Positions 1 through 9,437 of a stretch of DNA of 47,012 nucleotides are shown here, piece by piece. The DNA comes from Galactobacter valiniphilus (GTDB lineage Bacteria; Actinomycetota; Actinomycetes; Actinomycetales; Micrococcaceae). How positions within the stretch are numbered: position 1 is the stretch's first letter; each line of letters begins with the position of its first letter. Both the position numbers and the translations under genes were made by a program. Where the stretch lies: assembly GCF_003575975.1 (NCBI RefSeq), contig NZ_QQXK01000029.1:1-47012 (forward strand), written 5' to 3'. Under the pieces are notes generated by a model. The model saw nothing but the letters and a program-made list of their open reading frames with translations, did no database searches and was not told where the DNA came from.

Positions 1-324
1 GAGGTGTTCGTCGCGTGGCAGTGCGCCCAGCAACTGCGTTCCGCCTACCACCAGAAGGACCTCGCCGAGGGGCGGCGGATCGCCGAGAAGGTCGTCGACA
101 CATTCCACACCTGCCCGATCCCCGAGATCGCCCGCCTTGGCCGCACCCTCCGCCGCTGGCGGGCTGCGTTCCTGGCCTACTTCACGACCGGACGATCATC
201 GAACGGCGGAACTGAGGCCGTGAACGGGATCATCGAGCTTCACCGCCGCCTCGCCCGCGGCTTCCGCAACCAGCACAACTACCGGCTCCGCATGCTCCTC
301 GCCGCCGGCGGCCTCACCCCATGA
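1..324 (+). CDS. ISL3-family transposase, C-terminal fragment (cut by window edge)
   Basis: The frame is open from base 1 and ends with TGA at 322-324; about 107 codons are visible. The segment TEAVNGIIELHRRLARGFRN near residue 70 matches the C-terminal catalytic region of ISL3 transposases, where the Glu of the TEA-NG motif is the last acidic residue of the DDE triad. The gene presumably starts upstream of the window. A GTG at 4 is only an internal codon. Its product would catalyse cut-and-paste transposition of the element. Confidence 0.85.
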   Translation, partial: EVFVAWQCAQQLRSAYHQKDLAEGRRIAEKVVDTFHTCPIPEIARLGRTLRRWRAAFLAYFTTGRSSNGGTEAVNGIIELHRRLARGFRNQHNYRLRMLLAAGGLTP

Positions 325-348
325 CCCCCACCGGATGTCCGAAGAGCC
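1..348 (+). mobile_element. Right part of an ISL3-family insertion sequence
   Basis: The transposase C-terminus ends at 324 and is followed by about 24 bases that read, on the minus strand, GGCTCTTCGGACATCCGG, which resembles the terminal inverted repeat of ISL3-family elements (they commonly begin GGCTCTT). The element boundary is placed at 348 because the minus-strand reading frame of an unrelated secreted protein stops matching its family exactly there. The left end lies outside the window, so neither the second inverted repeat nor the expected 8-bp target duplication can be checked. Confidence 0.8.
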
Positions 349-495
349 CGAAAAGCCGCCGTTGACGTCGAACGGGTTGAACGTCGTCGTGGTGGGGGCG
401 GCCGAAGCCGCGGTGGCGACGACGGCGAGGCTGGCGGTGGCCAGTCCGGCCACGCCGAGAAGCGCGCCAGCACGGGCGCGAAGCGACCAAGTCAT
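349..495 (-). pseudogene. 5' remnant of a secreted choice-of-anchor A type protein, cut by the IS
   Basis: ATG at 495 is preceded by GGAGA seven bases upstream. The first 32 residues form a clear Sec signal peptide (basic start, hydrophobic core, AxA-type end around ATAASA). The mature start contains FNPFDVNGGF, the hallmark opening of the choice-of-anchor A domain found in secreted, often cell-wall-anchored proteins. After about 50 codons the frame runs into the ISL3 inverted repeat at 348 and then antisense transposase, so the rest of the gene is separated. The downstream half should lie on the other side of the element, outside this window. Confidence 0.72.
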
Positions 496-683
496 GGCGA
501 TTCTCCGGGGGTTGAATCTCCGCGGGAGGAGCACGCGACCGGGGGGACCGCGCAACCGTGACACTCTATGCCAACTACGGACGGACACGCACTGATCGTG
601 ACCAAAACTACGCAGAACATCCGTTCGTTTGCTGTGTCAACTACCGAACCATCGTGCAACCCTCTCACACAACGCAAAGCGAA

Positions 684-727
684 AGGCCCGCCCTCCGCAC
701 CGCGAACGGTGCAAGAGAGCGGGCCTC
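684..727 (-). terminator. Rho-independent terminator of purSQL
   Basis: The outer arms AGGCCCGC and GCGGGCCT pair, and inside them GCACCG-CGAA-CGGTGC forms a second perfect hairpin. On the minus strand the structure is followed by TTTCGCTTTGCGTT. It lies about 30 bases after the purL stop. Confidence 0.75.
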
Positions 728-758
728 CAGCACCGCGGCCAGGCCGCGGCACCCACGA

Positions 759-3065
759 TCAGCCGAAGTGCTTGGCGAGCGTGGCCGTGTTGGCCTCGCG
801 CAGCTCCTCGACGGGCACGGAGAACAGGTCCTGGACGTCCAGGGCACCGGACTCGGCCTCGACAACACCCAGGCGCAGGGCCGGGTAGTTGCGCATGCCC
901 ACCATGTCGGCGAAGCGCTCCTCCTCGGCACGCGGCACGGCCACGAGGGCGCGGCCCTGGGACTCGGAGAAGAGCGCCGTGAAGGCGTCCACCCCGTCGC
1001 GGTGCAGTAGCGGCTCCAGGTTCACGCGGGCGCCCACACCGTGGCGCAGGACCATCTCGGACAGGGCGGCGGCGAGGCCACCCTCGGAGAGGTCGTGCGC
1101 GGCGTCGAGCATGCCGTCGCGGGAGGCCGCGATCAGGATCTGACCCAGGGTCTTCTCGGCCTGCAGGTCAACCTTGGGCGGCAGGCCGCCCAGGTGGCCG
1201 CGCAGGTTCGCGAACTCGGAGCCGTCCAGCTCGTCGCTCGTGGTGCCCAGCAGGTAGATGGCCTCGCCGTCGTGCTCCTCGCGCCAGCCCGAGGGCGTGC
1301 GGCGGGAGACGTCGTCGAAGCGGCCAAGCACGCCCACCACGGGGGTGGGGTGGATCGCCGTGGAGCCGGTCTGGTTGTACAGCGAGACGTTGCCGCCCGT
1401 GACCGGGACCTGCAGCTCGAGGCACGCGTCGGACAGGCCGTCGATGGCCTGCACGAACTGCCACATGACCTCGGGATCCTCGGGGGAGCCGAAGTTCAGG
1501 CAGTCGGTGACGGCCATCGGCACGGCGCCAGTCGTGGCGACGTTGCGGTAGGATTCGGCCAGCGCCAGCTGGGCGCCCGCGTAGGGATCCAGGTAGGCGT
1601 AACGGCCGTTGGCGTCGGTCGCCAGACCCACGCCCATGCCCGTGGCCTCGTCGACGCGAACAACGCCCGCGTCGTCGGGCATCGCCTGGGCGGTGTTGCC
1701 GCCGACGTAGCGGTCGTACTGGTTGGTGATCCAGGACTTGTCGCAGAGGTTCGGCGAGGCGATGAGCTCCAGCAGCGACGAGCGCAGCTCGTCGCCGGAA
1801 GCCGGCAGCGAGGCGCCGGCCGCGGAAGAGCGGAAGGTGTCGGCCTGCAGCGCGTCCTGGCGGGCCGGGCGCGTCTGCGGGCGATCGTAGGTGGGGCCGT
1901 CGTGGGCCACCGAGCGCGGATCGACGTCGACGATCGTCTCGCCGTCCCACGTGATGATGAGGCGACCGGTGTCGGTGACCTCGCCCAGCCAGGAGTACTC
2001 CACGCCCCACTTGGCCATGACGGCCTCGAAGGCGGCGGACTTCTCCGGCGTGACGACCGCCATCATGCGCTCCTGCGACTCCGACATGAGGATCTCGCCG
2101 GGGGTCAGGGTGGGGTCGCGCAGCAGCACGTCGGTGAGCTCCACCTGCATGCCGCCGTCGCCGTTGGAGGCCAGCTCCGAGGTGGCGCAGGAGATGCCCG
2201 CGGCGCCCAGGTCCTGGATGCCCTCGACCAGCTCGGCCTTGAAGAGCTCAAGGCAGCACTCGATCAGGACCTTCTCGGCGAAGGGATCGCCCACCTGCAC
2301 CGCGGGGCGCTTGGAGGGCTTGGTGTCGTCGAAGGACTCGGAGGCCAGCACGGAGGCGCCGCCGATGCCGTCGCCGCCCGTGCGGGCGCCGAAGAGCACC
2401 ACGCGGTTGCCCACGCCGGAGGCGTTGGCGAGGCGGAGGTCTTCGTGACGCAGCACGCCGACGGCGAGGGCGTTCACGAGCGGGTTGGCCTGGTAGACCT
2501 CGTCAAAGACGGTCTCGCCGCCGATGTTCGGCAGGCCAAGGGAGTTACCGTAGCCGCCGATGCCGGAGACGATGCCGTGCACCAGGCGGGCGGTGTCCGG
2601 GTGATCGATCGCGCCGAAGCGCAGCGGATCCATGACGGCCACGGGGCGGGCGCCCATGGAGATGATGTCGCGGACGATGCCACCGATGCCGGTCGCGGCG
2701 CCCTGGTAGGGCTCCACGAAGGACGGGTGGTTGTGGGACTCGACCTTGAAGGTCACGGCCCAGCCGTCGCCCAGGTCGGTCACGCCGGCGTTCTCGCCGA
2801 TGCCGACCATCATGTCCTTCTTCATCGCCTCGTCCAGTTTGGCGCCGAACTTCTTGAGGTGGATCTTGGAGGACTTGTAGGAGCAGTGCTCGCTCCACAT
2901 GACCGAGTACATCGCGAGCTCGGCGGCGGTGGGGCGGCGGCCCAGCAGATCAACGATGCGCTGGTACTCGTCCTGCTTCAGGCCAAGCTCGGCCCACGGC
3001 TGCTCTTCGCCCGGGGTTGCCGCGGCGTTCTCGACCGTGTCGATGTTGAACTTCTGCGCGCTCAC
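759..3065 (-). CDS. purL: Phosphoribosylformylglycinamidine synthase subunit PurL
   Basis: 768 residues, the small PurL type that works with separate PurS and PurQ. It performs the ATP-dependent amidation of FGAR to FGAM, the fourth step of de novo purine synthesis, in the cytoplasm. Recognisable blocks are [12 protein letters not shown] near residue 45, VESHNHPS with the ATP/Mg site near 100, [11 protein letters not shown] just after, and the glycine-rich GGDGIGGAS near 230. The start is GTG at 3065, overlapping the purQ stop as GTGA, which implies translational coupling. A longer open frame runs upstream to 3662 but is only a shadow of purQ. Order purS-purQ-purL on one strand indicates one operon and one complex. 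Confidence 0.97.
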   Translation of the reverse strand: MSAQKFNIDTVENAAATPGEEQPWAELGLKQDEYQRIVDLLGRRPTAAELAMYSVMWSEHCSYKSSKIHLKKFGAKLDEAMKKDMMVGIGENAGVTDLGDGWAVTFKVESHNHPSFVEPYQGAATGIGGIVRDIISMGARPVAVMDPLRFGAIDHPDTARLVHGIVSGIGGYGNSLGLPNIGGETVFDEVYQANPLVNALAVGVLRHEDLRLANASGVGNRVVLFGARTGGDGIGGASVLASESFDDTKPSKRPAVQVGDPFAEKVLIECCLELFKAELVEGIQDLGAAGISCATSELASNGDGGMQVELTDVLLRDPTLTPGEILMSESQERMMAVVTPEKSAAFEAVMAKWGVEYSWLGEVTDTGRLIITWDGETIVDVDPRSVAHDGPTYDRPQTRPARQDALQADTFRSSAAGASLPASGDELRSSLLELIASPNLCDKSWITNQYDRYVGGNTAQAMPDDAGVVRVDEATGMGVGLATDANGRYAYLDPYAGAQLALAESYRNVATTGAVPMAVTDCLNFGSPEDPEVMWQFVQAIDGLSDACLELQVPVTGGNVSLYNQTGSTAIHPTPVVGVLGRFDDVSRRTPSGWREEHDGEAIYLLGTTSDELDGSEFANLRGHLGGLPPKVDLQAEKTLGQILIAASRDGMLDAAHDLSEGGLAAALSEMVLRHGVGARVNLEPLLHRDGVDAFTALFSESQGRALVAVPRAEEERFADMVGMRNYPALRLGVVEAESGALDVQDLFSVPVEELREANTATLAKHFG

Positions 3066-3820
3066 TTGGAGGCCTCCAGGAGGTGCTTGATGACGGAGGT
3101 GAAGAAGTAGATGCCGTCGGTGCCCGTGTGGTCGGGGCCGAAGCCCTTCTCCACGGCGTGCTCCGGGTGCGGCATGAGGCCCACGACGTTGCCGGCCTCG
3201 TTGGTGATGCCGGCGATGTTGTTGCGGGAGCCGTTGGGGTTCAGGCCCTCGTAGCGGAACACCACGCGGCCCTCGGCCTCGAGCGCGTCCAGCGTCTTCT
3301 GGTCGGCCACGTACTGGCCGTCCTGGTTCTTCAGCGGGATGGTGATGGTCTGGTCCTGCTCGTAGAGGCCGGTCCAGCGGGTGTCCACGTTCTCCACCTT
3401 GAGCTGCTGATCGCGGCAGATGAAGTGCAGGTGGTTGTTCTTGATCATGGAGCCGGGCAGCAGGTGAGACTCGGTCAGGATCTGGAAGCCGTTGCAGATC
3501 CCCAGGACGGGCAGCTTGGCGTCGGAGTTCGCTGCGTCCACGATCTTGTCCATCATGGGCGCGAAGCGGGCGATGGCGCCGGCGCGCAGGTAGTCGCCGT
3601 AGGAGAAGCCGCCGGGGATGATGACGGCGTCCACGTCCTGCAGGGAATCGTCCGCGTGCCACAGCGGCACGACCTCGGCGCCGGCGATGCGCGCGGCGCG
3701 GGCGGCGTCGCGGTCATCGAGGGTGCCCGGGAAGGTCACCACGCCGATCTTGACGCCGGAGTTCGGGAACGTGGGCAGGGTGTTGTCCACGAGGAACGGG
3801 AATTCGACGGTGCGAGGCAT
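3062..3820 (-). CDS. purQ: Phosphoribosylformylglycinamidine synthase glutaminase subunit PurQ
   Basis: 252 residues, class I glutamine amidotransferase that supplies ammonia to PurL. The nucleophile Cys109 lies in [10 protein letters not shown] and the catalytic His/Glu pair in MPHPEHAVE near residue 225. The protein carries about 20 residues before the usual beginning ([11 protein letters not shown]); no ATG/GTG closer to that point fits well because Val23 is GTC, so the ATG at 3820 is kept. It begins 7 bases after the purS stop and overlaps purL by 4 bases. Confidence 0.96.
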   Translation of the reverse strand: MPRTVEFPFLVDNTLPTFPNSGVKIGVVTFPGTLDDRDAARAARIAGAEVVPLWHADDSLQDVDAVIIPGGFSYGDYLRAGAIARFAPMMDKIVDAANSDAKLPVLGICNGFQILTESHLLPGSMIKNNHLHFICRDQQLKVENVDTRWTGLYEQDQTITIPLKNQDGQYVADQKTLDALEAEGRVVFRYEGLNPNGSRNNIAGITNEAGNVVGLMPHPEHAVEKGFGPDHTGTDGIYFFTSVIKHLLEASK

Positions 3821-3827
3821 CAGGGCC

Positions 3828-4085
3828 TCACTCGGCGTCGGCGACGACGGTGACGGCGACGACGTCCTCGATCACCGGGTTAGAGAGCAGCGTGGCGGCG
3901 GCCTCGCGGGCCTGGGCCAGGATCTCTTCGGTCACCTCGCCGTCCACGGTGAGCTCAAAGCGCTTGCCCTGGCGAACGCCGGAGAAGGCGGTGAAGCCGA
4001 GTCGGGGCAGGGCGCCGACGATGGCCTTGCCCTGCGGGTCGAGAATCTCGGGTTTGGGCATGACGTCGACAACGATCCGGGGCAT
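3828..4085 (-). CDS. purS: Phosphoribosylformylglycinamidine synthase subunit PurS
   Basis: 85 residues beginning [19 protein letters not shown], typical of PurS, the small dimeric subunit that bridges PurL and PurQ and helps ammonia transfer. ATG at 4085 was preferred to the upstream in-frame start at 4133 because AGGAGAA lies seven bases before it and because family members begin here. First gene of the purSQL operon. Confidence 0.94.
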   Translation of the reverse strand: MPRIVVDVMPKPEILDPQGKAIVGALPRLGFTAFSGVRQGKRFELTVDGEVTEEILAQAREAAATLLSNPVIEDVVAVTVVADAE

Positions 4086-4177
4086 CAGGGTTCTCCTGGG
4101 TACGCATGAGGTGGGTATGCGCGCTAAGAACACCGTGCCGTCTCACGCCGGACGGCGCTCCGCGAGCTTGCCTCGTC

Positions 4178-4206
4178 AGTCTATCGGGCCGGAGCCCTGG
4201 GGCGAA
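4178..4206 (-). promoter_or_regulatory. Candidate promoter of purSQL
   Basis: On the minus strand TTCGCC (-35-like) and TAGACT (-10-like) are separated by 17 bases, about 95 bases before purS. The 303-base gap 4086-4387 otherwise holds this promoter, the untranslated leader, a copy of the GCACGACGGCG word at 4257-4267 and the terminator at 4320. No purine riboswitch fold was recognised in the leader. Confidence 0.35.
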
Positions 4207-4319
4207 CTCGGTGACCTGTGACCCCGGGCAAGGCCCAGGAGGGGCACGTTTTTGGTGCACGACGGCGCGTGGCCGGGTGGGCGGGTGGCAGTGTGTCGGG
4301 CGGGCTCTGGCTAGGCGCC

Positions 4320-4367
4320 GCCCGACGGCGGGTGGCCGGGCTGGGAGCCCGCCACCCGCCGTCGGGC
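4320..4367 (-). terminator. Long hairpin terminator after the QorB-like gene
   Basis: A perfect 17-bp stem, GCCCGACGGCGGGTGGC with its complement at 4351-4367, with a further GGGC/GCCC pairing in the loop. Both arms carry the recurrent GCCCGACGGC word. It starts 20 bases after the stop codon at 4388. No long U tract follows. Confidence 0.7.
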
Positions 4368-4387
4368 ACTGTTCAGTGCTGAGCAGC

Positions 4388-5248
4388 TCAGTGCTGTGCC
4401 GCCGCGACGAGCTGCGGCATGGTGAGCGGCTCGCGGCCCTGCAGGAGCAGGCGCAGCGGCTCGGACGGGGCGTCCAGCTGACCGGCGGCGATGCTCGCGT
4501 CGATCTGCGCGCCAAAGCGGGCACCGCCCTCGGGCACCCCGGCGGCAACGGCGCGCTCGACGAGCTCGGCCGGCGTGACGTCGCGGGCCAGGATCTGCTG
4601 TCCGGCCAGCGCCGAGACCTCGGAGGCGAACTCCTGCATGGTCCAGCCGGGCCCGGCGAGCTCCCAGACGACCTCGTCGGCGGTGTCGTTGACGAGGGCA
4701 AAGGCGTCGGCGGCGGCGAAGTCCCCGCGCACGGCGGTGGCAAGCGTGGCGCCGCCCGTGGCGGTCACGATCTCGCGCTGGGCCACGTACTGCGGGATCT
4801 GGCTCGTGTAGTTCTCGGTGTACCAGCCGTGGCGCAGGAGCGTGTGCGGCAGCCCGGTGTCGGCGATCATCCGCTCCGTGGCGAGGTGCTCCTCCGCGAG
4901 CGGATTGGTGCTGAAGTCGGCCCACAGGATGGACGTGTAGGCGACGCGGGCCACCCCGGCGCCGCGCGCCGCGTCGAGCACGTTGGTGTGTTCCTCGAGG
5001 CGGCGGCCCACCTGGTTGCCGGAGATGAGCAGGAGCCGGTCCACGCCCTGCAACGCCTCGTAGAGGGCCTCGGGGTTGCCGTAGTCGGAGGCGCGCGTGG
5101 TGACGCCGAGCGGCTCGAGTTCGGTCAGCTTGCGGGGATCCCGGGCGATCGCGACGATGTCGCCCGGCGCAACGTCCAAGGCGATCAGGGCGTCGAGAAC
5201 CAAGCGTCCAAGCTGGCCCGTGGCGGCGGTGACGGCGTACGTGGTCAT
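4388..5248 (-). CDS. NmrA/QorB-like NAD(P)-binding oxidoreductase
   Basis: 286 residues with an atypical short-chain dehydrogenase fold. The N-terminal TAATGQLG at about residues 8-15 is the dinucleotide-binding turn seen in QorB (NAD(P)H:quinone oxidoreductase 2) and NmrA-like proteins. The segments VDRLLLISG, ARGAGVARVAYTS and LLRHGWYTENY are also typical of the QorB group. It probably reduces quinones or senses the NAD(P) redox state. ATG at 5248 has GGAAGGGG upstream; an upstream in-frame GTG at 5263 is less likely. It stands alone between its own terminator and that of the DUF1761 gene. Confidence 0.8.
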   Translation of the reverse strand: MTTYAVTAATGQLGRLVLDALIALDVAPGDIVAIARDPRKLTELEPLGVTTRASDYGNPEALYEALQGVDRLLLISGNQVGRRLEEHTNVLDAARGAGVARVAYTSILWADFSTNPLAEEHLATERMIADTGLPHTLLRHGWYTENYTSQIPQYVAQREIVTATGGATLATAVRGDFAAADAFALVNDTADEVVWELAGPGWTMQEFASEVSALAGQQILARDVTPAELVERAVAAGVPEGGARFGAQIDASIAAGQLDAPSEPLRLLLQGREPLTMPQLVAAAQH

Positions 5249-5339
5249 GGGGACCCCTTCCACGAATGACAGGTACTCGTGATCCTGCCCCGCCGCGCCC
5301 GCGCCGCCAAGGGGCCCCGGGAGAACTCCCCGGGATCAG

Positions 5340-5385
5340 GAAATCGACGGGAGATTGTCGATCAGGCTTTTCTCACGTCGATTTC
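5340..5385 (-). terminator. Possible terminator of the DUF1761 gene
   Basis: GAAATCGACG at 5340-5349 and CGTCGATTTC at 5376-5385 form a 10-bp stem around a 26-base loop. A separate CCCGGG/CCCGGG pairing lies near 5316-5336. It lies about 50 bases downstream of the stop codon at 5434. The large loop makes it a weak prediction. Confidence 0.4.
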
Positions 5386-5433
5386 TTGATTTCCGGCGGT
5401 CGGAGCATCGTGGGCCGCGGCCACGTGGGTTCG

Positions 5434-5925
5434 TCAGCCCCCGACGACTTGGACGTACTGATCGAGCCCGGCCGGCTCCCACAGCCCGATGATGAGGCAC
5501 ATGACGGTCACGGTGGCGAACTCGTTGAGGGCAGCGAGCCACGTGTGCTTGCCGCGCGAGGGCCCAAAGAGGTCGTGGACGAAGAAGCGCAGGGCGGTGA
5601 GCCCGAACCACAGGATCCAGCCCGTGAGGAGCACATTCCAGAGGAAGGAGCCGCCGTAGAAGAGGTAGGAGAGGTAGCCAGCCCCGGCGAGGATCCAGGC
5701 GGTGACGAAGGACGCCGCCATGGCCGCCGGATAGATCCACACGGGGCCGGATTCGACCGACTCCTCCGTGTGCCCCACGGCCGCCATCCAGCGCGTTCCG
5801 AGCACCTTGCGGTGGTAGAAGACGAAGCCCACCACCATGGAGGAGACCATCGCAGCGAGCACGGCCCAGTAGTTGATGAGCGGCGTCGTCGGAACGGCGA
5901 GGTTCACCGCCAGAAGTTCGTTCAT
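5434..5925 (-). CDS. DUF1761 family membrane protein
   Basis: 163 residues with four hydrophobic segments, in the size range of DUF1761 proteins. The start region TTPLINYWAVLAAMVSSMVVGFVFY and the C-terminal block LAALNEFATVTVMCLIIGLW are characteristic. Function of the family is unknown. ATG at 5925 is chosen because TACGCT ends exactly six bases before it, matching the leaderless-promoter pattern seen at other genes here, and because the product then has normal family length. The reading frame stays open upstream to 6225 through a partial second copy (see 5938-6147). Confidence 0.72.
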   Translation of the reverse strand: MNELLAVNLAVPTTPLINYWAVLAAMVSSMVVGFVFYHRKVLGTRWMAAVGHTEESVESGPVWIYPAAMAASFVTAWILAGAGYLSYLFYGGSFLWNVLLTGWILWFGLTALRFFVHDLFGPSRGKHTWLAALNEFATVTVMCLIIGLWEPAGLDQYVQVVGG

Positions 5926-5931
5926 GGCCAG

Positions 5932-5937
5932 AGCGTA
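5932..5937 (-). promoter_or_regulatory. -10-like TACGCT, 6 nt before ATG
   Basis: This placement would put the transcription start at the ATG at 5925 (leaderless mRNA). It also lies inside the end of the upstream paralogue remnant. Confidence 0.45.
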
Positions 5938-6147
5938 GGGCGCGCGCCGCGGCTTGTCAGCCCGCCACGAAGCCGACGTCGCCCCCCCACCCAGCCCGCC
6001 CGGCGCCCACAACCCGATGATGAGCGCCATGACCGTCATGATGAGGAACTCGTTGAGCACGGTGTGGACGGTGACCTTGAAGCCGACGAACAGGATCCAG
6101 CCCGTCAGCAGCACGGCGAGGTAGTTGACGGGCGGGGTCGACGCCAT
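5938..6147 (-). pseudogene. Remnant of a second DUF1761 gene, in frame with the intact copy
   Basis: The translated segment contains PPVNYLAVLLTGWILFVGF then VLNEFLIMTVMALIIGLW. The first part matches the family's N-terminus and third membrane segment run together. The second part matches the C-terminal block of the intact copy (LNEFATVTVMCLIIGLW). About the middle half of a DUF1761 protein is missing. No stop codon separates it from the intact gene. It looks like a tandem duplicate that has suffered an internal deletion; an alternative is a real fused five- or six-helix protein starting at ATG 6147 or GTG 6225. Confidence 0.55.
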
Positions 6148-6243
6148 CGGCGCGAGTCGTTCAGCGAGGACCGTGGCGCGATCGTCGGCCGCGGCGCGGG
6201 CCCAAGTCAAGCAAGCGTCGGGCACTGAAAAGCTGGCTCTAGA

Positions 6244-7599
<1,356 letters not shown>

Positions 7600-7664
7600 T
7601 CATGGGTCGAGGGTGAGCCTTCACGGTAGATGGACGCGGTGTTTCAGGATCGTTTCGTGACATG

Positions 7665-7678
7665 ACCGTCCGGACGGT
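7665..7678. promoter_or_regulatory. Perfect 14-bp palindrome ACCGTCCGGACGGT
   Basis: It lies 84 bases upstream of gdhA and 129 bases upstream of the gene at 7807, in a divergent promoter region. Size and symmetry suit a dimeric repressor operator such as a TetR-type site. No regulator gene is adjacent. Confidence 0.35.
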
Positions 7679-7794
7679 TCAGGCGGGCGGCGTGCAACCC
7701 TTGTCGCGCCTGGGCTCGAGGGAGTTTTGGTGGTTTCCGGGCGGTAAAGGAGAGATTTCGTGGCGCGGCCATACCGTCGGGGCCGGGCGCCCAC

Positions 7795-7800
7795 TAGGCT
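7795..7800 (+). promoter_or_regulatory. -10-like TAGGCT, 6 nt before ATG
   Basis: Followed by GGGCCC and the ATG at 7807, so the transcript would start at or next to the start codon. There is no Shine-Dalgarno site. Confidence 0.5.
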
Positions 7801-7806
7801 GGGCCC

Positions 7807-8187
7807 ATGGCCAGCAAGGATTCGTCACACCGTTCCGGGCGCCCGCCGGCGTGGTTCTTGATGACGCTCGGGGCGGGGGCGGCCAGCGGCATTGCCTGGC
7901 TCGTGGCCAGGTATCGGCGTGACCGCCTCGTGGCGGAGGCGGGGGCCGTGGCCCACCCGCACGACGACGCCCTGCCGACCTCCGCGGCCGAGGCCGCCGA
8001 GGCGGCGGTCACCGGGGTGCCCGCCGCCTCTTCCGCGGGCCCGGTTCCGGGCCCGTATGACTCGGCCTCCGCCGCCGAGCGGTCGTCTGAGCGTGCCGTT
8101 GACGGCGTCGCCGATGAGTCCGACGGTTCCGCTGCCGGAGACGATCCCGCCGATGGCGCCGGGGCCCAGGGCGGGCCCGCGGCGTGA
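7807..8187 (+). CDS. Small single-pass membrane protein of unknown function
   Basis: 126 residues. Residues 15-36 (AWFLMTLGAGAASGIAWLVARY) form one membrane segment followed by basic RRDR. The rest is an acidic, Ala/Ser/Pro-rich tail without recognisable motifs. The stop overlaps the next start as GTGA, so the gene is translationally coupled to the YchJ-like gene. No homologous family is recognised. Confidence 0.65.
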   Translation: MASKDSSHRSGRPPAWFLMTLGAGAASGIAWLVARYRRDRLVAEAGAVAHPHDDALPTSAAEAAEAAVTGVPAASSAGPVPGPYDSASAAERSSERAVDGVADESDGSAAGDDPADGAGAQGGPAA

Positions 8188-8651
8188 GCGGAGCATGGAT
8201 CGACGCGCCCTGCCCGTGCGGCGGCGGCGCTCTGGGGTCTGCGTGTTGCGGGCGGTACCTGGCCTCGGCTCACGGTGAGCTCGCCCTGATGTCGTTGCGT
8301 GCGGGGGATCAGCGCGTGGCCCGCGCGGTGGAGGGGGACGGCGCCCCGACGGCCGAGGCCCTCATGCGCAGCCGTTACACGGCCTTCGCGGTGCTGGACG
8401 CCGCGTACCTGCTGGCGACCTGGCACGCGTCCACGCGCCCGGTCGAGCTGGAGCTCGATCCCGGCATGGTGTGGAAGCGACTCCTGATCCAGGACACGGT
8501 GGCCGGCGGCGCAGCGGATGCGAGCGGCGTCGTGGAGTTCACCGCGGTGTACCAGGACGAGGACGGCCGCGGCCGGCAGACCGAGCGCAGCAACTTCACG
8601 CGCGAGGGCGGGCGTTGGTTCTACGTCGACGGGCAGCTCGGCGGGGCCTAA
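8184..8651 (+). CDS. YchJ-like (UPF0225) protein with N-terminal SEC-C type cysteines
   Basis: 155 residues. CPCGGG at residues 10-15 and the following CCGRYL form the short metal-binding SEC-C-like motif at the N-terminus, and LMRSRYTAFAVLDAAYLLATWH is the conserved YchJ core of the NTF2-like fold. The biochemical role of the family is not established. GTG start at 8184 overlaps the stop of the preceding gene. Its stop at 8649-8651 overlaps the stop of the convergent peptidase gene. Confidence 0.88.
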   Translation: MSGAWIDAPCPCGGGALGSACCGRYLASAHGELALMSLRAGDQRVARAVEGDGAPTAEALMRSRYTAFAVLDAAYLLATWHASTRPVELELDPGMVWKRLLIQDTVAGGAADASGVVEFTAVYQDEDGRGRQTERSNFTREGGRWFYVDGQLGGA

Positions 8652-9375
8652 GCGCCGCCCAACTCCAGTGCCGCGAGCCGTTCCTCGTGTGCGCCATCAG
8701 GCGTGCGCGTGATGCGGGCGGCCACGCCGCCCGGCACCTCGGCGACCACGCGCTCCAGGCGAGCATCGACCCAGACGGCCGCTACGCCGTCGTCCAGCGC
8801 GAGGGTGTCCGGGAGACGCCCCCCGCCACGCATTCGAGGAGCGCTTCGCGGCGGCCCGGTTCGCCCAGGTAGTGAGGGCAGGCGCCGCCGGGCAGGAAGC
8901 CGAGGCCGTCCGTCAGCGGCGCAAGCGGGCCGTAGGAATCGGTGGAGCTGGCCTCGAACCAGCAGTTCATGCCGGCGCTGATGCCGGCCAGGATGGTGCC
9001 GCGGGAGGCGGCCTCCCGCAGACGGTCCACGACCCCGTGCTGACGCCACAGGCTGAGCAGGTTGGCGGTGGAGCCGCCGCCCACGTAGACCACGTCTTGC
9101 TCAAGGAGCATCGACGGGTCGCGATAGCCGTAGGGGCTCATGTTGAAGAGGCTGAGCACGCTCGTCTCGGCGCGTTCCGCCGGGAAGGCGGCCTCGAAGC
9201 GTTCGCACGCGCTGGCGGCGTCGCCGCTGGCCGTGGGAACAAAGCACACCCGGGGGCGCCGCGCGCCGCTCAGGCTCAGGATGAGGTCGTCGATCCGCGA
9301 GGTGCCGTCGGGGGACATGAGGAAGCCCCCTCCGCCGAGGGTGACGATGGTGCCGTGCTGGAGCTGTTCAACCAT
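8648..9375 (-). pseudogene. pepE: Peptidase E (S51 family) gene with a -1 frameshift
   Basis: From ATG 9375 the frame encodes MVEQLQHGTIVTLGGGGFLM, VYVGGGSTANLL and AGISAGMNCW, with the catalytic Ser133 in GISAGM, as in Asp-specific dipeptidase-like S51 enzymes. After residue about 186 the frame leaves the family and ends at 8782. The missing C-terminus (LPDTLALDDGVAAVWVD...) continues in another frame to a stop at 8648. The switch is at a G6 run on the coding strand (C at 8819-8824); one extra G would give an uninterrupted 242-residue protein. The start is preceded by TAGCGT at 7 nt, so it is probably leaderless. Confidence 0.82.
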
Positions 9376-9382
9376 GCCCGGC

Positions 9383-9388
9383 ACGCTA
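9383..9388 (-). promoter_or_regulatory. -10-like TAGCGT, 7 nt before ATG of the peptidase E gene
   Basis: Minus strand reads GATAGCGT then seven bases and ATG. No Shine-Dalgarno site is present. Confidence 0.45.
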
Positions 9389-9437
9389 TCAGCGCCGACT
9401 TGCTGGGCGCCGGGCCGGGGGAGGAGCGTGCCGCGGG

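Noticed and set aside
1041-3110. 689-codon open frame on the plus strand opposite purL
   Set aside because: Purely antisense to a well-supported gene, His/Val/Gly/Ala-rich with no family features; such shadows arise from the high GC at third codon positions.
3066-3662. Upstream extension of the purL frame
   Set aside because: It overlaps purQ in another frame and is Arg/Pro-rich; the GTG at 3065 gives the expected PurL start.
4086-4177. Purine riboswitch in the purS leader
   Set aside because: No three-way-junction core or kissing loops recognisable in the sequence.
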